Origin: Trichoplax sp. H2
Lineage: Eukaryota; Placozoa; Uniplacotomia; Trichoplacea
Assembly (NCBI GenBank): GCA_003344405.1
Contig: NOWV01000012.1
Location: 744,001-808,000 of the forward strand
Direction of reading: 5' to 3'
Length of the DNA: 64,000 nt
The stretch's first letter is position 1. Every line of letters begins with the position of its first letter. The notes beneath the pieces are model-generated. The model saw only the letters and a program-made list of their open reading frames with translations. It was not told the origin of the DNA and made no database searches. Both the position numbers and the translations under genes were made by a program. Below are positions 50,801 to 63,928 of the stretch, piece after piece.

Positions 50801-53380
50801 CTATAGGAATATTACTAACTGTCAAGGATTAAGTGAAAGAAACTACAGTATGTATTAACTCAATTAAATTTGATAAAATCAATGCAACCCTATAGGCAAG
50901 ATTTATATTTATTAGCATATTGAAGTGTACGAATATTACTAAGTTTTACAGTCTAATTCTCTAAATTGATTTTTGTATTGTAAGAGTAACAGTAATAACT
51001 TCAAAAATCAAACTGCCGCAATAAAAAAATACAGAAATTTAGTAGTTTATGAGAATGTGTACACGAAACAGCAATAAGAATTTTCGAATCAATGGCGCCT
51101 AAAAGAAGAGAAAGCAGTCGAAACCATGAAACTGTAAGTAAAGGACGTCTATCCATTTTATAGATGAAAATGATCAATCATTCGTAGTAAAACTGTTTTA
51201 CATTTATTAAAATTATGTAATCTATGAAGCTGTTACATAATTGATAATTTCCGGCCATGGATTACTTATTACTGCGAAATGAAGTAACATTGTAGTGTAG
51301 ATCAGCATTTGCTATTTCTTTATTAGTTTGATTATTTTTTTAGAAGTTATGTTATATTGTGTTTACCTTCCGCTTGCTAAGGTAATTTAAACCTGGCATA
51401 ATGAAACCAATGAAAATAAGTCTAAAATAATATTCCGTTGCCATCCATTTATTACAATGTATATTTAGTTGGTTTACCATTTGCCATAGAGTTACTTTTT
51501 ATAGCCAAATTCTTATCTTATTTTATTAGTAAGATAATTTGGTACATATCAATAGTGTGCGTATCTGTGATGTTGTACACCGTTATATAGATAATTATTT
51601 ATTTTTATAAACTATTTTAGCATAGATAATTAATTATTGTTTATTTCACTGCACTATAAATTAGTTGTCTTTCAAAAAATTTTTTGAAGTTTGGTCTAGA
51701 GAAGATGTGCTGTTACCGTAGCCTCCTGACGATAGGAGGCTGTGTCACACTGTACTAGGCAAATGTCGATGAGGACGAACTTGATGATCTGCTCTTAGAC
51801 GTTTAATTTCTCTTTGCAAATGCAGATTAATAGTACAATAATAAGCAAAGGTTTAATAGACAGATAAAAACTTGATTAAGAATCATTATCAATACATTCA
51901 TGTATATGGTCTATCTTTAGCATTACGGTCCATCATTCTAGAACCAAATTGCAACGAATCGTAATAATGATTGTTATATTATTATCGTAACCGCCCTTTT
52001 AATGAGCCCACCTTGGGAGCGAAGTGATATGGGTTTATTATTCGACAGGTCTTCAGGTTTTCCTACATACGAGAATATATCATCTTTTAAATTGTCTACA
52101 TTATTATTTATTTAATAAATTTGTCTGGAGTTAGCTATTTTGTAGGTTGATGTGGAGAAGATTTACATAAATCGGTATTAAATTTATCGGACTTTGCATC
52201 AACTTAAAATCTTTGCACTTAAGACTAATACGTAATTATTGTCACGAAATATATAGGCGTATATCGTGATTCTGATTCAGTGCCTTCGTAGTAGGTAATC
52301 ACCTGGGAAAAATAAGCGTGTAAAGTGGAGACTTTAGGCTTATAGAGCAGGATTTTTTGATTAAAACATATCTACCGCTTAACTATATAAAGACATTACA
52401 TAATAAATTTTTTATTATTTACAGTATCATGTGCAGTAAACTACAGAGTAGTGTACACACATAATTATGTTTTATATTGTGATCTGTTCCATGGGTCTTA
52501 TTGCTCTAAGATTAGATCTGGTCGTTTCGAATTAGAGCTCTTGTCTATTACGGGTAAACATCCAATATTATGGTAAAGTATCAAGCTGAAAGTAGATACG
52601 TTGTTACATCTCGAAATTTAAAACTTGAAAGACACTGTAGAGAGACTCTATACAAATACAGGTAGAAACAATTTATTTAGTGACATTACTCTTTATTACT
52701 GCACTCTTTATATTACTGCCAACATGAATAAATTTATTAAAAGACGAAGGAGAAAGATAAAGTAACGCATTCATATTCTAAAGTTTAGTTTAGGCTTTGA
52801 GCAATATTTCTGTTGTAAAATGTCAATTAACTTAATGTTACAATTTCTATCGGAATTTTATTTATAGGATTGAAATAAAACGATAAGCTTTTATCCTTTT
52901 AAGCACTAATTCATGTAGCCATTCATGTATAACTATAATTTAAGTATAGGAAAACGTATAAGCATATTTCATAAGTCGTGCTTGCAATATACTATATCAA
53001 GATACTAATATTGTAAATGTGTACTCGTACTGTGTTTACGGACATAAAGTATCACAATTATTACAGATAGTGGTAAAATAATATAATCTAATTTCTCAAG
53101 ATCAATTAACTTTATATAGTGTAAAGAATAATTCCGTAAAAGATATGTCACATGGTACAATTATGTTAAATTTTTAAATAAATAATAATTATAAATATTA
53201 GGCTGATATAAATTAACAATTTTATGAATAAGTTGGACGAATTACATTTAAGTTGATTATATTAAAGTAAATGTTGATAATTAATTAATCAGTATCAGGT
53301 TACACAACGAAATGTATATAATATTGAACAACTCTTTCAGTCTCAATTTTAAAAGATTTACCAGACTCTACAACCACGAT
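47890..53380. other. 5.5-kb gene-free spacer with small hairpins
   Basis: No supported gene. Perfect hairpins are at 48098..48121 (10-bp stem ACCTCTTTGC, 4-nt loop), 49623..49654 (stem ATTCTTTACC, 12-nt loop) and 51720..51741 (8-bp stem AGCCTCCT). Their roles are unknown; small foldback elements are the simplest reading. The rest is AT-rich. Confidence 0.5.
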
Positions 53381-53402
53381 GAGTAAGGCTTTGATGTTTA
53401 AT

Positions 53403-54177
53403 ATGTCTAATATTAGTATAATATATAGAAATCTTAATATCTTTTACAATTATGTCAGTCTAGCCAGTGGCATCTTATTGTATACGTATTATGGGATTTC
53501 TTGCTAATTTATTTATATTATATATTTTAATTCATGATGAAAGTTTTCAATCTATTCCATATAAGTTAATTCGAGCTTCTATTATCTCCGATATTTTATC
53601 AAGTTTAACCTTTAGTATTGCAGGTTTTTAGTATCTCAATAATTTACTTATGCTGAAGGTACAACTAGTTGTAGAATTGTTTTATTTCTTACATTTACCT
53701 CCAATGGTGTGTATGCTAAATCTGTGCTCAATTGCTATCGACTGTTACTTTTCTATCATCAAACCTCAAAACCGAGGCTATCTATCGTTTACATCACCGA
53801 CGTATTTTCTTTATTAATCAAATTTTAACTTGGATAAATTCTAGTTAGAGAAAGAGAAGGAGAAGAAAGATAAAAAAGATTGTTTATTAAAATGTTGATT
53901 ACTATTGCTTTATGTTATATTCTGATTGCTTGGCCGTTTTATTATATTGATAATCTTGCTAATATCGTAAATTTTCTTTCTTTAATGATCTTGTATTTGC
54001 ATCAGTTCTGCGTATTAACTAGTTATGGTATCTCTATTTCCGTGAATATCCGTAGAAGACTTAGATTGGATAACATTAATTATCAGCTCATAATAAGGTT
54101 AAGACTAAAAATTGTACCCAAGAGCTTAGAATGCCGGTGGCTAGGGCACCTATTTATTTCAAAGTTTCTTATATAAT
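53403..54177 (+). pseudogene. GPCR pseudogene A (TM1-TM3 and TM6 remnants, TM4-TM5 deleted)
   Basis: Similarity to the receptors at 46633 and 56256 is clear in TM1-2 (F-Q-S-I-P-Y-K-L-I-R-A-S-I-I-S-D), near TM3 (I-D-C-Y-F-S-I-I-K-P, the DRY Arg replaced by Cys) and in TM6 (I-T-I-A-L-C-Y-I-L-I-A-W-P-F-Y). The frame is broken by a frameshift after TM1 (stop in I-S-C-stop), a TAG after A-G-F and a further stop after V-S-Q. The TM4-TM5 region is missing: sequence jumps from L-T-W-I-N directly to a K-rich third-loop remnant at 53845. Not functional. Confidence 0.9.
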
Positions 54178-55970
54178 CTTATGCGTATACTTCGTTCGAC
54201 TACTATCTTCAGTTTTATATGACAGACTAAAGTTATTGTTGGCCGTTTTTAATTTTCAGATTTGATAGTTAAGGCATGATTCATATGGTTAAGATACATT
54301 TATTTCAGTATATTACTTACATGAAGAGCATTTATTATATATCTGATAACCCAATCTTTCTTTTTTATAAAATTATACATAATTTAATAGATACCGTAGC
54401 ATAAATTATAATTGTCTAGAATTAAAAAGTAAACTATCTTAGGAACTGTGATAGGTTTCTACTTCAAGTTCATTCTTAATGTATTATTTGTATTATTTTT
54501 GAGATCTAGGATCTAACTACGGTTAGCTAATCACAGGCAATGATTATATTAAAGCACTCTTAATTAGTGAGAAATAGTGGTTAGAATGTTTCATTTGGTT
54601 GATCATATTGGCTTCTAATGCGAATCTGTTGATTACGGTTGCCTTATAAGAATATTATTTATTGCCAAATTCAAAGATTGCGAACTGTATGATACAAACT
54701 AATGAATAGCGTAAAGAAAAGGAAATATGATAGCTGTAGATCGTAATTTATAACGTTTAGAAATAGATAGTAGTAGCAACCTAGTCAATTCACATCATCA
54801 TAATTGTTCATATGATATATCATAAAAGGCTATAAAAACTTTGAGCTTGTCGTAACAGTAAAATAATATAGCTTACACCTAATTGTAATATAGCCTCATT
54901 ATTATTGAAGAGATAATGGCTGTACGGTATACTAGCTGTCGAGTTATAATTATTTTTTATTGAAATTGGCTTCTATTTATGGCTAAAAGTGAAATGTTGT
55001 ATATTTTAACATATTACATCTTTCCGCTTAATGTAAATGATTTAATTTATACATAGTCGTCTACTTTTAATCATTTATAAATGACTCTTATTTACAGCTG
55101 AATCTGGTATGCGGTAAACTTCTAGAATTAAGTTTTTGTTTATATTAAAGACACTATTCTGATATAAATTAGTAATTACGACTAATGTTAGGGAGTTTAT
55201 TTTCTCATATAATCAATTAAAATTAATATATTAAGTGAAAGAGTCCTATAGTTAAATTGTCATGTTTATCTACTGAAGAGATGGATATTTTAAATCTGAA
55301 GCGGACCTAATACAAGAATTAATATTTGCCAACCTCTCTTAAATAGATACATTCGATATCGGAGCAAGAGAACTTCTTCAGGAATAGAAGATACCTGGCA
55401 TTAGACTTTCAGCTATTAAATATTTCTTAAAGGCAGAGATAAAATTTTTGCTTAATACTATTTAAAATTAAAAACTATTTGTGCTATACCTCAAAATTTT
55501 CATTAAAAATTGTCGTTTAATTTCATTTTATGTAACATTCAATGATATTATTTACAGAAACGACAGAAAGAGATGTAGAGAAATACATTTCGAATATGAC
55601 TATTTCTCTACTTTAGTATTTCATTACTGCTACTGCTACTAATGTTCTAGAATGTACGGTCATAATATATCGTCAGGTTTCTTTGACACTTGTATCTTTA
55701 AAAATTAATAAATGATACGATAGGAATATTTTCATATAATGACGACTCTTTTATCATCCAAGCTGAAATTCTAAGAAAGCGTTTAATTTTTTTCCATCAA
55801 CCCCAAACTGTTTGACATATTAAAATGATTAATTATCGACTATCTGAACATCATAGTAACATGTCCGCTACGTTATAATTCTAGTGAAATTGGGTAATCT
55901 TTATGTGATTAAATGAACTTTGCTGTAGAAATGAATTTTACTTGCATAGCTAGATTATGCTTTTATTCTT
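54178..55970. other. Spacer, nothing recognised
   Basis: AT-rich DNA between pseudogene A and the decayed tail of the minus-strand GPCR. No supported feature. Confidence 0.5.
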
Positions 55971-56255
55971 CATCTGGGATGTAGCCTGGTAGTAAACTTT
56001 CAATAGCTATCGTAGTGCGACTAATTTGCGTTATTTTAGATGTTGTCGGTCGCTGACTTGATTTACTAGTGCTTGGCAACAATTTGGGTATTGCGATTCC
56101 CTCTTCTTAGCCAGGCTTTACATGAATGATACAATTGGATGTGTGGGATATTTGTTGACTTTTTCTTTTTTTTTTGCTGGGATTGAGTTTGCTGCTGACG
56201 ATGAAGTAGTCTTATCTGTAAGGGCTGAAGGTTTTATTTTACTTGGTATTGATAA
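55970..56255 (-). pseudogene. Non-translated remnant of the GPCR C-terminal tail
   Basis: Directly after the TAA at 56256 the same frame continues L-S-I-P-S-K-I-K-P-S-A-L, which aligns with L-S-V-S-S-K-T-K-P-I-E-L in the tail of the intact paralogue. After one frame change the end reads I-A-I-E-S-L-L-P-G-Y-I-P-D-E-E-stop, comparable to V-L-A-I-P-G-L-I-P-D-V-E near the paralogue's end. So the tail was once coding and is now cut off by a stop and a frameshift. Confidence 0.75.
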
Positions 56256-57218
56256 TTAATTGCCTTGTTTATTCTTTCTTAGTAATACATCGAAAAACTT
56301 AGTTCTTATATTTGAGTCGAATTTAAGATATATGAATGGATTAATAAGAGTAATACCAATACTCGTCCCTAATGAGTAAAATAGGAATAGAAATTCAGCC
56401 AGATTTCTTTTACGTATAGCGAGAACTGATTGACGAGTTACTGCCATACCAGTAATACCAGCGAAAAATGGCCAAGTTGTTAAAACATACCAAAGTGTAA
56501 TAGTAATTAGTATTTTAATAAATTTTTTTTTCTTCAATTCTTGCTCTTGCGGTTGTCTTGAATTTTGTCCTGGTCGTACATAATGCTTTTGATGATAGAT
56601 TATTCGCCAATAAATATTAGCTATCAATGAGCATGGTAGAATATATTGCATAATGCAAAACATGATAATAATGATAGGAATTGCAATGTAACGATCGATT
56701 TCAGGTACATCACAAAGTGTTGGATCTTCTGGGGTTCCGCCAATATAAGGTACAAGAAATAAATTGTAGAATATAGATAATAACCATGATGCGATTTGTT
56801 CGATAAAGAAAATTCGACGACGGTATCGTCGATGGAAACGAGATAGCGGTTTAACAATTGCAAAATAACGATCCATAGCGATTAAACATAAATTATTCAT
56901 GGAGATTCCATTAAAAGTAAATGCGAGATTAAAAATGATTTGGCATAATAATTTACCTGATTGATAAGAGAAATCTTGCGCTACAAGAGAATAACCAATA
57001 ACAGCTGTTAGACTGGACATCGTATCCGATATAACTGAAATGCGAATTAATTTATAGGTGATACTTTGAAAGACCTTTTCTTGAAGTAGAACATAGAGTA
57101 AGAAGACATTTAATATAAATGCGAAAGCAAAAAGAGGAACAAGAGCTATACTTGTATAATAGTATATGACTGAGCCCATATCGATGGTACGATTATTCTC
57201 ATAAGTAGAATTATTCAT
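56256..57218 (-). CDS. Rhodopsin-type GPCR, single exon, 320 aa, C-terminal tail truncated
   Basis: Paralogue of the receptor at 46633 on the opposite strand. The N-terminus has N-glycosylation sequons (N-N-S-T, N-R-T). All seven TM segments are present: A-M-D-R-Y-F-A-I-V-K-P at TM3, the extracellular T-L-C-D-V-P cysteine, W-Y-V-L-T-T-W-P-F-F in TM6 (the usual Cys is Trp here), and N-P-F-I-Y at TM7. It ends 22 residues after N-P-F-I-Y at a TAA, whereas the paralogue continues for about 90 residues, and a remnant of that tail follows the stop. The seven-helix core is intact, so a functional tailless receptor is possible; loss of the tail would alter phosphorylation and desensitisation sites (inference). 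Confidence 0.9.
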   Translation of the reverse strand: MNNSTYENNRTIDMGSVIYYYTSIALVPLFAFAFILNVFLLYVLLQEKVFQSITYKLIRISVISDTMSSLTAVIGYSLVAQDFSYQSGKLLCQIIFNLAFTFNGISMNNLCLIAMDRYFAIVKPLSRFHRRYRRRIFFIEQIASWLLSIFYNLFLVPYIGGTPEDPTLCDVPEIDRYIAIPIIIIMFCIMQYILPCSLIANIYWRIIYHQKHYVRPGQNSRQPQEQELKKKKFIKILITITLWYVLTTWPFFAGITGMAVTRQSVLAIRKRNLAEFLFLFYSLGTSIGITLINPFIYLKFDSNIRTKFFDVLLRKNKQGN

Positions 57219-59905
57219 ATTAGATTTGATGTATATGATTTCGGTTTATGTCAATCTTGAGTTAATTTCAGATATTTGAATGCATACATCGAATTATAGT
57301 AAGTGTATTTGGGTACAAACCGTCCAAATCTTTCAAATCTTCAATTTTGATCTTAATTACGTGATGCAGACTTTTAATTGGATTAGTTAGCTGTTTTAAC
57401 CTTATTATTTTCCGTAGTGTTATTACCAGAATTTCGAAGTAATGGCCCCGTATTAAAAGTAGACTCATACTTGAATAATATATGTTTTATTTTAATTAAT
57501 GTTACTGGATAATAAAAGAAGAGTTATGGTTTAGCCTTTACTTGTAGTATTAATATCTATAATGGCTTTAAGTATTACATAGAATTGAAGACAATAACGG
57601 ACAACATCATGATATTATTTTTTGTATCCTTGTTGAAATGTTTTAAAGTCACTCAAATTTCAGCATGATTATAGAACGGATGTATGTAGTGAAAGCAGCT
57701 ATTTCGGTAATCTATTGTTTAGAGTAATACTTTTATTTTATTTAGTCGAAGTGTAAACATTATCTGACATTCTGTATTCGCTTTATCGATCCATGGGAGT
57801 ATAATGTATAAAATATAATTACCGAATAAATTTCTAGAATTGAATGATTTTAATGGAACTCATTATTAGAATAGTATATAACTTGATCAAGCTCTTAGAA
57901 TACATCTACTTGATTACTCAATCGAATTTATAGTCTACAGGTCAATGTTGTCGAAATTTAACATCAAAAGTGTTTAAAATTTTGGCTTAGATATAGTTGT
58001 AACAAATAGTTCTTTCACTAAAAATTTGCCATAGTCTCCAATTTTAAGAACTATTAAGTTCGTAATAATACATTACAAAGTAGTATCATTTTCAGCTATT
58101 AACTGACATAAACAAAAATTCATAATATTTTGTAAGAAACATAATAGATTCATTCACAAACAAAAAGGATAGCCTAGACTCCCTGAAGGTGACAATAGGA
58201 CTAATCACTGGGTAATGCAATAGTATTTCAAATTGTCGTATTTTATGTACGGTTTTTAGATCTAAGATTTTCAACAAACACTATAATGATGACCTTAGTA
58301 TTCGCTAATAGGGGAAAAAATTATTAGAAAAGCTAGCAAAAGAGATCAATATGGTACGCTACTTTGACTATCAACCTATAGCTTATTGATTGTTATTTCA
58401 GACATTAATTATGCTAGGTTTATAAAAAAGAAAATTATTTGTATCCACAAAACATAGCGAGCTTTTGCATTACATTTTTCTTATGCCAGTATAGTGTGCT
58501 GTTTTAATTATTATTACTTTATTATATATTAAATAATATAGTTGTCGCAATATCACATCTATAGTAATTAACACCTTTAACCAGTTGAAAATCTCCCTTA
58601 AGTATACAAATTTGCATACGGTAGCATTTATTAACGGAATTTAATTATTTTTGATGATATTACTTATATAATTAGATTCAAACCCATTTCCTGGCAGATA
58701 ATATTTAATTCGTTCAACACACAATGCCTAATACTATTTGTTTCTTAGTATAGACTATGTACACTTATTAATGGTATCAACTAAGAAAACCTTCCTAGTT
58801 TTACTTCATTCTTGTTATGTGACGATGTGTTACGGTGTTATCTCATAGTAGAGAAGTTAGTGATATTTAGTGGCATAGCCTTATTCAGATTACGAGATAG
58901 TTCATACTTAGATGATTTGCACTATAATATGCTATTGTGACTAATTCACAATAGATTGTATTCTATATTCTGACTTTATGATTCTGTGAATAGAAGTATT
59001 GTAAACTGACTATCCCTTGTGTTGATTTATTAGATGTCTACATTTTTATATACTGCTGTATTAATTAGGCATTTTGAAATAAATTTATTACCTGATTTAT
59101 AGACACTATTGATACACATTATAACTTCTAGCAACTGAAGAAATGAAAATGAGATTACTATTTGTATAATCAAGCCCTTTCTTAAGTTTAGTGCTTAACG
59201 AAAGACTGAAGGCGTTATACTGGCTGAGAATCTACAAAATTAGGGATAATTATTCCCAAGTATTTGTTAGACAGATTTTAGTGCTGTGATGCATAGTCTG
59301 GGAAGAATATTACAAGATCTGGCCTTTTTATAATCTTATCACAGAACTGGTTTGTGGCAGATAGCATAACTTGTTCTTAAGAAATTATTTTGCAATTTAT
59401 AGTGTATAGAATAATCCTGGAAAAGATGTGTTACATGGAACATTTATGGTAAATTTTAAATAAGTCATTACCGTAAAATATCAGCTTGATATGAATTGGG
59501 AGCTTTATGAATAGGTTGAATGAATAATTTAATCTTAATTCACCTAATGGAAATTGATATAATAGTACAGTAATAAATACAAGAATGAATTAACTCTAAA
59601 ATTTCCAATCAGGTGTTTTCATTAAATTCATTATTAAATGCTATACTGTACAGACAATCGTGTAAATATTTTACAGTTATTTATTTATTGATAAACGTAT
59701 GCATTGCCTGATGTCATCTACGAGAATGATCTACGTTGGTCAATCGTTATTGAGTATTAATTTATCTGTATAATAAAATAAATTCATAGCTGATTATTTT
59801 CAAAGTAAATATGAATAGTTAATAGGTGATTCATACAGAAACGTATACACTATTGAGTAACTCTTTACTTACAAGATTTATTTGACACCAAATAACTGTG
59901 GCTGT
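57219..59905. other. Spacer, partly duplicated with the pseudogene A upstream region
   Basis: No gene supported. From about 59405 (AAAAGATGTGTTACATGGAAC) to pseudogene B the sequence resembles the region upstream of pseudogene A (about 53140..53400), showing that the duplication includes the 5' flank. A segment near 59227..59290 (GAATCTACAAAATTAGGGAT onward) is repeated at 60537..60600. Confidence 0.6.
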
Positions 59906-59909
59906 AATA

Positions 59910-60535
59910 ATGTCTAACGTATCTGATAGTAGTATAACATATGGTAGTCTTAATATCTTTTGCTACTATGCCAGTCTAGCCAGTGGCATCTTATTGTATA
60001 TGTATTATGGGATTTCTTGCTAATTTATTTATATTATATATTTTAATTCATGATGAAAGTTTTCAATCTATTCCATATAAGTTAATTCGAGCTTCTATTA
60101 TCTCCGATATTTTATCAAGTTTAACCGTTAGTGTTGCAGGTTTTTAGTATCTCAATAATTTACTTATGCTGAAGGTACAACTAGTTGTAGAATTGTTTTA
60201 TTTCTTACATTTACCTCCAATGGTGTGTATGCTAAATCTGTGCTCAATTGCTATCGACTGTTACTTTTCTATCATCAAACCTCAAAACCGAGGCTATCTA
60301 TCGTTTACATCACCGACGTATTTTCTATATTAATCAAATTTTAACTTGGATAATATCAACTGGCTACACAAGAACACTTATGTCTGCTGTTTGAGTCTCT
60401 TATCAAGACCCCATATTATATGATCTACCCAATATTTCAAATGACATGACTGTTTCTATTCGGCTCGTTGGTCTTGTCTTTTACAACACTTTATGCCGTG
60501 TATTGGTATTGCCACCTTTTATACCAAGATAATAT
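59910..60535 (+). pseudogene. GPCR pseudogene B (TM1-TM5, lacks TM6-TM7)
   Basis: From 59970 to about 60355 this copy is nearly identical to pseudogene A and carries the same disabling changes: frameshift after TM1, TAG after A-G-F, stop after V-S-Q, and Cys in the DRY motif. Unlike A it keeps a TM4-TM5-like stretch (D-P-I-L-Y-D-L-P-N-I-S ... V-G-L-V-F-Y-N-T) but has a stop there (L-M-S-A-V-stop). Recognisable sequence ends after P-P-F-I-P-R-stop near 60512, with no TM6-TM7. Confidence 0.9.
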
Positions 60536-60539
60536 TACG

Positions 60540-61900
60540 AATCTGTAGAATTAGGGATAAGTGTTTTTAAGTGTTTGATAGACAGATTTTAGTGCCTTGA
60601 TACGCGTACGTAGTTTACATAGAGGTAAAAAAACCTAGAGTATATACTCCTATATAATACAGTGCAACTCACTGACACCAGCAATGAAATCTATCCGCTA
60701 TTGAAATGCAAGGCGTAATGATACTGTAACTACATATTTAACTAGTTTTGCTAACCTTATTACGATATTGTTGCATAGATTATCACAATAACTAATCTCT
60801 GACAATTTAATATAGTGATAGATAATTATATATAATCGAACTGATATAATCTAAAGGTGTCGAAATAAGATTTTATAGTAAGTACTTACGTAATAAGTAT
60901 CAAAGTGTACGTGTGCCTTTAACAACTGATACCACTTATTTTAAAATTTCAGCTATTTATTATATTCCGATAAATATTGGGTATGCTTAATACTCGTAAT
61001 TCTAGAATTGATGAATCAACGGAGATAACCTGCTTTTTTGTAACTTGAAATTGACATCAGTTGTCAAGACCATTAAACTGTAGTTACACTACCGTGATCA
61101 GAGCAAAAGAACGATAGAATAATATAATAACAAACATCATACGGTATCCAAGTTATTAGATAGATTAACCATAGTTAATACGGTGTTTGACAGTTATCTT
61201 CAATTATAAAGTTCGTAACAGAGAATTTTTCGCTCCTGCATACTACATGAATATTCACGAAATGAGAAATAAGAACATACGTTTATGTAAACCACAGTGA
61301 CAGCTACCTGAAGTTTATATAAGCAAACATGCAAGTACTTAATAAAGGACCAAATATTTCATCTTATCTCACGAGCTTGTTTAGTCCATATATTTCTAAT
61401 TAGAAGAAAGCATTAAGCCTAAAGATTTATTAAAAAGTCGAAATATCCTACTTAAGCCAAAATTCGACATATATTTTATTCTCACCGACACACATTTTTA
61501 ACATAACTAAATTTTCTGAAGCATTATTTCATCAAATAAGTATACGACAAAATTGCTGAGATGAAAATCGTAATTCGGATTACAATATTAGCTTGCTTGC
61601 GTGCAACAAGACGATTACCAAAAAAAATTCAAAAACTTTCAAGCACTACAGTTTACAGTAATTTATTTCATCAGCCTGACTATATGTTATTATACATAAG
61701 ACAAACTTGATTTTTCCTCCGTCAAATCTAAAAAAATTCGTTAATATCGATTGCCATTTGGTTACTCCGTCATCTGCAACCATAGTATTACATAACAGAA
61801 ACTTGATTACAATAATGACACCGTTTCTTTTACTTGAAAACCATGATAAACAGTATTTTGTACAATATCGTGTGGTTAAGAGAATTTACTAATATAACTT
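60540..61900. other. Spacer downstream of NAA15
   Basis: Begins with the duplicated word from 59227. The remainder is AT-rich and should contain the NAA15 3' UTR at its right end. No gene supported. Confidence 0.5.
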
Positions 61901-61901
61901 A

Positions 61902-63928
61902 TTATTTTACAGACAGTTCACTTAAAGATGAAACAACTTCGTTTGTCTCTGATGCTGTTTGATTATCTTGAAATACGGCAGCTAAAGGAAATAACTGGCT
62001 GCAACTTTTTCTATAGGTTTCAATGACGCTTTCAGGTACTTTACCGAAGGTGTCTTTTTGTAAATTTTTGTACACCTTCGCACACACCTACAATAAAGCG
62101 ATAGTCTAGTAAATATCGTGATACGAAATTGCAAATTAACAAAAATAAGGTAATGCAACTAGTAATAAGTATGGTACCGGTAATTCTGTTTCTATATGAT
62201 CATAAGATAGATTACAGCACAATTGAAGGACCCGATCAGAGGCTGAGGGATTTAAAATATTTAGCGCTTCAGCTCCTGCACTTTGATGTGCAATCGAATT
62301 CTTGTTTCTTTCTATAAAATTATCGTTAAATTCTTGTAATTTCATTCCTTCTAATAACGCTTCCAATTCCGTTTCAATAACTTGAGATACAGCTTTGTTT
62401 AAGTCTGCTTTCGCTTTAACTATCGTGGTAGACGAAAAATGTATTACTTAGTAAAGTGTTAATATTATTAAAACAATAGGTAAATTGGTTAATTAAAAAT
62501 TTACCAGCGTAATCTAAAATTAAAGATTCTTGATACCTACCAGCTAAAGCAAATTTGACAATATTTATATGCAACTGAGGATTTTGCGAATCAATATTAC
62601 GTGCTCTTTTCAATGATTGTAGCATCAATAAGTATTTTCCTAGAAATAGATTGAAATTTGTCTGATTGAGATGAAATTTAAATGTAAAGGTGTTCATATA
62701 TTTCTCAGAATGGTTCTTTACCTTTCCTGTAGTAAATATCAAATGCATACAGGTGAGTATCTATTGTTTCAGCACTCCAATCTTGAAGAGGGCGTAAGAA
62801 TTTGATCGCTTGATCTAGGGGGTCTGGTATCTGGTATAGAAATAATTCTTTCGTTATCTTAGATAAATCAAGGTAACAATCTCATCTAGGCAAAAATATC
62901 ATTATAAATCATAGGGTGACGCAATTTCTTACGAAATTGATACCTGAACTAATTTCTTTGGGTCTAATTTAGGTTCGGTGTTGTCGTCTGCTTTCTTTTT
63001 ATCATTGGTGTCTTTGCTGTCAGCTGCAGCGTGACGAAATATAAATAGCAAGGTATAAATTTGTAGTGTATACATAAAATAAAACAAAATAAATATTTAA
63101 CCTTTCTTCTCTTCTTTTAACTCGGCTTTTTTCTTCGCTCTTCTTTGCTTACTTTTTAATTTTTTTAACTCTTTGGCCGTCAGACCGTCTTAACATTATA
63201 AAGTAAGCAAACCGTAATCTGTTACCATTAGCCTTTTAAAAATATAGTGTTATATACTACTGTATACACATAGTTACCAGAATTAACTTCGGTATCTTCT
63301 TCAGTTTCCGTAATTGGGTTATCGTGCAGACTTACATAGGCCTATTTAAGAACATATTTCTTTGTAAGTAACCTACAGTAGATTATTAAATATCATTTAC
63401 AGTATTACTTCATTCCATACCTGAATTGCCAACACTGCACATTTAAAATAAAACGGATGGCTACGTAATATATCTTCCATCCTTAACATACTATAAAGCC
63501 AAAAAGCAAGTCGAAATTTAATAAAAATTTTCTTTGATAAACCCAATGTTAGAGGTAGCAGAATTTCAAGTACATAAAGAACATTTATTTCAAAATTATT
63601 AGACCTGATATAAGCCTTTAACGTCATTTTACGCATACAATACGTATGAAAGTCAAACTGATCTTCGATAATATCTGTAAAATGCTGTAAGTTATGAAAA
63701 TATTAAATTACTTATTTCGGATATTAATATCGCTTATTAAAAAATCTAAAAGATAGTGATCTACAGGAAAGTGAATTAGGTTGCAGTTCTAGGGCGCACC
63801 TTGTCGATTTCATGACATTTCTTTAATGCTTCACCAATCTTTCCTTGTCTTAAGAAACTAGCAGCACATTCAGTTTGAAACCACATGCATTGCATTTCAT
63901 TAAGATTTTCGATAGCCGAGACACCTTC
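61902..63928 (-). CDS. NAA15: NAA15, auxiliary subunit of N-terminal acetyltransferase A, C-terminal 10 exons (5' part outside window)
   Basis: NAA15 is the ribosome-binding scaffold of NatA, holding the catalytic NAA10; it is built of TPR-like helices. Minus-strand exons: 63800..63928, 63605..63684, 63421..63490, 63278..63341, 63102..63188, 62944..63023, 62722..62830, 62541..62639, 62178..62419, 61902..62087 (stop TAA 61902..61904); all phases agree. Signatures closely follow the vertebrate protein: [51 protein letters not shown], the Lys-rich linker with [35 protein letters not shown] and a C-terminal R-K-S-C-S-Q-L-F-P. An acceptor at 63929..63935 shows that the gene continues to the right. 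Confidence 0.95.

Noticed and set aside
51720-51790. Hammerhead-ribozyme-like core (GATGAG...GACGAAC) after a hairpin
   Set aside because: The essential CUGAUGA and GAAA boxes are not both present in the right arrangement.
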